From Juglans regia (lineage: Eukaryota > Streptophyta > Magnoliopsida > Fagales > Juglandaceae), in NCBI RefSeq assembly GCF_001411555.2, contig NC_049916.1, positions 9,249,295 to 9,313,294 of the forward strand: 64,000 nt of DNA. Direction: 5' to 3'. Positions 61,601-64,000 of this stretch are shown piece by piece. How positions within the stretch are numbered: position 1 is the stretch's first letter; every line of letters starts with the position of its first letter. The notes beneath the pieces are model-generated. The model did no database searches, was not told the origin of the DNA, and saw only the letters and a list, made by a program, of their open reading frames with translations. The translations under genes and the position numbers were made by a program.

Positions 61601-62650
61601 ATAGATGATATGCTTATTGCAAGATCTAATATTGATAAGATCAATAATCTGAAAAAGTAGATATCAAAGCGCTTTGTAATGATGGATTTGGGAGCTGCAA
61701 AACAAATTATTAGCATGAGAATTGTCAAATGCAAAGTCAAAGGCACGTTGAGACTCTTACAGGCTGAGTATATGAAAAAGGTACTAAGCAAGTTCAACAT
61801 GGACAAGGCCAAACCAGTTGGCACACCCCTGGGGTGTCACTTCAGACTTAGTAAGGATCAATCACCAAGTTAGAAAAGGAACACGACTACATGAGTAAGG
61901 TTCCTTATGCCTCAGCTATTGATTCACTTATGTATGCTATGGTCTGCACAAGACCAGATATTGCCCATGCAGTGGGAGTTGTGAGCAGATACATGAGTAA
62001 TCCAGGAAAACAATATTGGGAAGCAGTGAAGTGGATTCTAAGGTACCTAAAAGGCTCCTCAGAAGTGTGCTTGTGCTTCTTTAGAGAGAGCTTAGAGGTG
62101 CAGAGCTATGTTGATGTTGATTTGATTTGAGACACTAATAGTAGAAAGAGTACCACAGGCTTTGTTTACACTCTGGGTGGTACTGCCGTGTCTTGGGGTT
62201 CTAATTTGCAGAAAATAGTTTCTTTGTCTACTACAAAAACTGAGTATATTGCTGTGTTAGAAGCATCAAAGGAGATGATTTGGTTACAAGGCTTCTTGGA
62301 GGAGTTGGGTAAGAAGAATCAAAATGACACTCTCTAGAACGATAATCAAAGTGCCATATTTCTTTCCAAGGATCGAGCACTTCGTTCCAGGACCAAGTAC
62401 ATTCAGATCATGTATCATTTCATTCGATCATTACTAGACGAACGCCAGTTGATACTTGAGAAAATTTGTGGAAGCAAGAACCTTGCTGATATGTTGACAA
62501 AGGGTGTTACACATGAGAAACTAAAGTTGTCTGCAACTTCAGTTGGTCTTCTTGCATGAAAACAGGGGCAATGAGTTGCAGAGGTGGAGGATATCATGTT
62601 TTGAGGCAGAGGGTGATACAGTGGCTATACCAGTCTCCAAGTGAGAGAAT
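58684..62650 (+). pseudogene. Ty1-copia internal region 2, full domain order but decayed
   Basis: The Tnt1-like order is gag (58724-59340, KVSGIEKFDGTDYGY), a broken zinc knuckle (CWNYGKAGRIK then stop, about 59430), a protease-like DPGAS at 59580 where DSGAS is usual, integrase (WHCRLSHMSQNGMKELL, about 59920; RSNNGGKYIDGGFKEY, 60290; NGVAEHMDRTINKCARSM, 60400), reverse transcriptase (HNKWVYRVKTEHDG, LDVKTAFLHGDLEEDIYM, KKSLYGLKQ; 61110-61490; DDMLIA) and RNase H (61900-62560). Stops occur in nearly every domain, so it is inactive. Confidence 0.9.
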
Positions 62651-63173
62651 TGTTGAGTATTGTGGAGCTTGGCTCAGTCCTCTCGAGTGGAGCTTTCAGT
62701 TTGCTCAAGCGGAGACGCTACATAAAGAGTTCGCACGTGATTTGCTCGATAGGGAGCTTGAGCAGATGCGACACAGAAAGCTTGCTCAACACTCGCTCGA
62801 TAGGGCGCTCGAGTGGAGTTCAAACAGAGAATTCGCTTGTGAGCCGCTCGACAAATGGCTTGAGCAAATGGCTAGTAAACAGGTTCGCTCGACATGCGCT
62901 CGACACGCTACTCGAGTGAATAACGTAGATTTTGAGTAATTAGGGTTTTCCATTGTGTACCCTATATATATGTATTTTTTTAATATTGTGGCCATACAAT
63001 TGAGCACAGTAATCGGCCCATACACTATACATTGTGATTCCTCAAGAAATAAAATCTTTTGCAGCTCCGTGGACGTAGTCAAGTCGCCGATCCACGTAAA
63101 TCTTGTATTGTGTGATTGTTTGATTGTTCTTTTCTTGTTTACTTTCAATTTTTGTTATCTTTTTTTCACAACA
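62651..63173 (+). repeat. Copia LTR 3 (523 bp)
   Basis: It starts TGTTGAGTATTGTGGAGC and ends TTTTTTTCACAACA. It carries CTCGAGTGGAG and GCTCGACACG words, a TATA-type CCTATATATATG at about 62961, and AATAAAATC at 63048. It lies after the RNase H end and a purine-rich CAAGTGAGAGAAT tract. Confidence 0.85.
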
Positions 63174-63304
63174 ATCGACTTCTCCACCGAGTTTGCTCCA
63201 AGGAGCTTTCACAATTTTCTTTTACCTCTATCTTCTATCTCAAAATCTTCAACTCTCTCCCTCCGATCTCTCCAGGAGTCACTTGATTTATGGTTTGCCC
63301 TATG

Positions 63305-63897
63305 TAGGGGTGTAACCGGTCCGGTCTGATCCGGCGTGGACAAAATCTAGGACTGAACTGATATATACTGGGTTTGCATTTTTCAAAACCGATTACGCCT
63401 CGATTACCCTCCTAAACCGGTACCTCCGGTTTTACTGGTTTCCGGTTTGGTCCGGTTCGATTTTCCAGCTTTTTTAAAATGTTAAAAACATATAATAAAG
63501 TGTTACTTCTTATGATAAAATGTTATTAGTAATTTAATATATATATTATGTTTAAAGCATATGATCAATTAAATTTTCATCTTTAAGATTAAACTTTTAT
63601 TTTATAAATTATAATATTTAATTATTTCACATATGATATATAATTATATATTATATATAAAAATTTAATATACAATTATATATTATATATAAAACTTATA
63701 TCTATATAAATATTTTGTATAATATATAAAATTAATTTGTATATATATATTTTTTCCAACGGATCCGGTTCGGTCCAGTCTTGTCCCTGAAACTACGGAA
63801 CCGAAACCGGACCGAATCCAGCTGATTTTCATTATATAGGAACCGGTTCCGAACTAATCGGTCCGGACCGATTATCCGATTTAAATTTACATCCCTA
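63305..63897. mobile_element. hAT-type MITE, 593 bp, with 8-bp target duplication
   Basis: The left end is TAGGGGTGTAACCGG and the complement of the right end is TAGGGATGTAAATT. A perfect 8-bp duplication GCCCTATG flanks it (63297-63304 and 63898-63905). GC-rich subterminal CCGGTCCGG words surround an AT-rich core with no coding capacity. The ends are of the same type as those of the element at 5567. Confidence 0.8.
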
Positions 63898-64000
63898 GCC
63901 CTATGTGTAATAACGCACATACTACTAGTACTAGACTTTATAATGCCGGCATGTTATATGATTATATATACCATTATTTAATATCTCGTACTCTCTTTAG

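Overview
This is a window of plant nuclear DNA: AT-rich, with spliced genes, long introns and dense plant transposons. The gene set (RDR1-type RNA-dependent RNA polymerase, SABATH methyltransferases) and the Tourist-like MITE bodies fit a woody eudicot. I recognise one MITE type from memory as abundant in Fagales (walnut, hickory, oak relatives), but that assignment is low confidence. I see no bacterial, organellar or CRISPR features. Layout: 0-5.6 kb holds a 67-bp tandem repeat, a 2.9-kb solo-LTR-like element (260-3135, target duplication TTTGC) carrying an array of eight hairpin-forming repeats, and an unclassified GC-rich stretch. At 5567-6092 is a hAT-type MITE with an 8-bp target duplication and an snRNA-like promoter inside it. 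At 6861-11404 (+) are the last three exons of an RDR1 gene, catalytic DLDGD included; the first exon of the family is not found upstream. Convergent with it is a complete three-exon SABATH methyltransferase (12269-15637, -), whose first intron holds a foldback MITE and a Tourist MITE. From 17 to 35 kb there is a non-autonomous CACTA element, a second solo-LTR-like element of the first family (20671-23348, target duplication CAAGT), and a roughly 11-kb CACTA element with decayed TNP2 and TNPA genes and a LINE-derived GC-rich insert. At 35904-41879 (-) is a second SABATH gene with a 4.3-kb transposon-filled intron; its promoter and first exon lie between two inverted copies of one 345-bp MITE. 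From 43 to 55 kb are three decayed LINE elements and a CACTA element nested in a Tourist MITE. At 56.1-63.2 kb a Ty1-copia element is arranged LTR-internal-LTR-internal-LTR, and a second hAT MITE (63305-63897) closes the window. The likely functional genes are the two SABATH methyltransferases and possibly the RDR1 gene. RDR1 makes double-stranded RNA in salicylate-inducible antiviral silencing, and SABATH enzymes methylate small carboxylic acids including hormones, so the cluster has a defence flavour; a shared function is inference only. Points most worth checking: the missing RDR1 first exon, the loss in the first SABATH enzyme of both residues that hold the substrate carboxylate in the family, the long solo-LTR family, the two CACTA elements sharing a palindromic subterminal motif, and the three-LTR copia array with a microhomology deletion.
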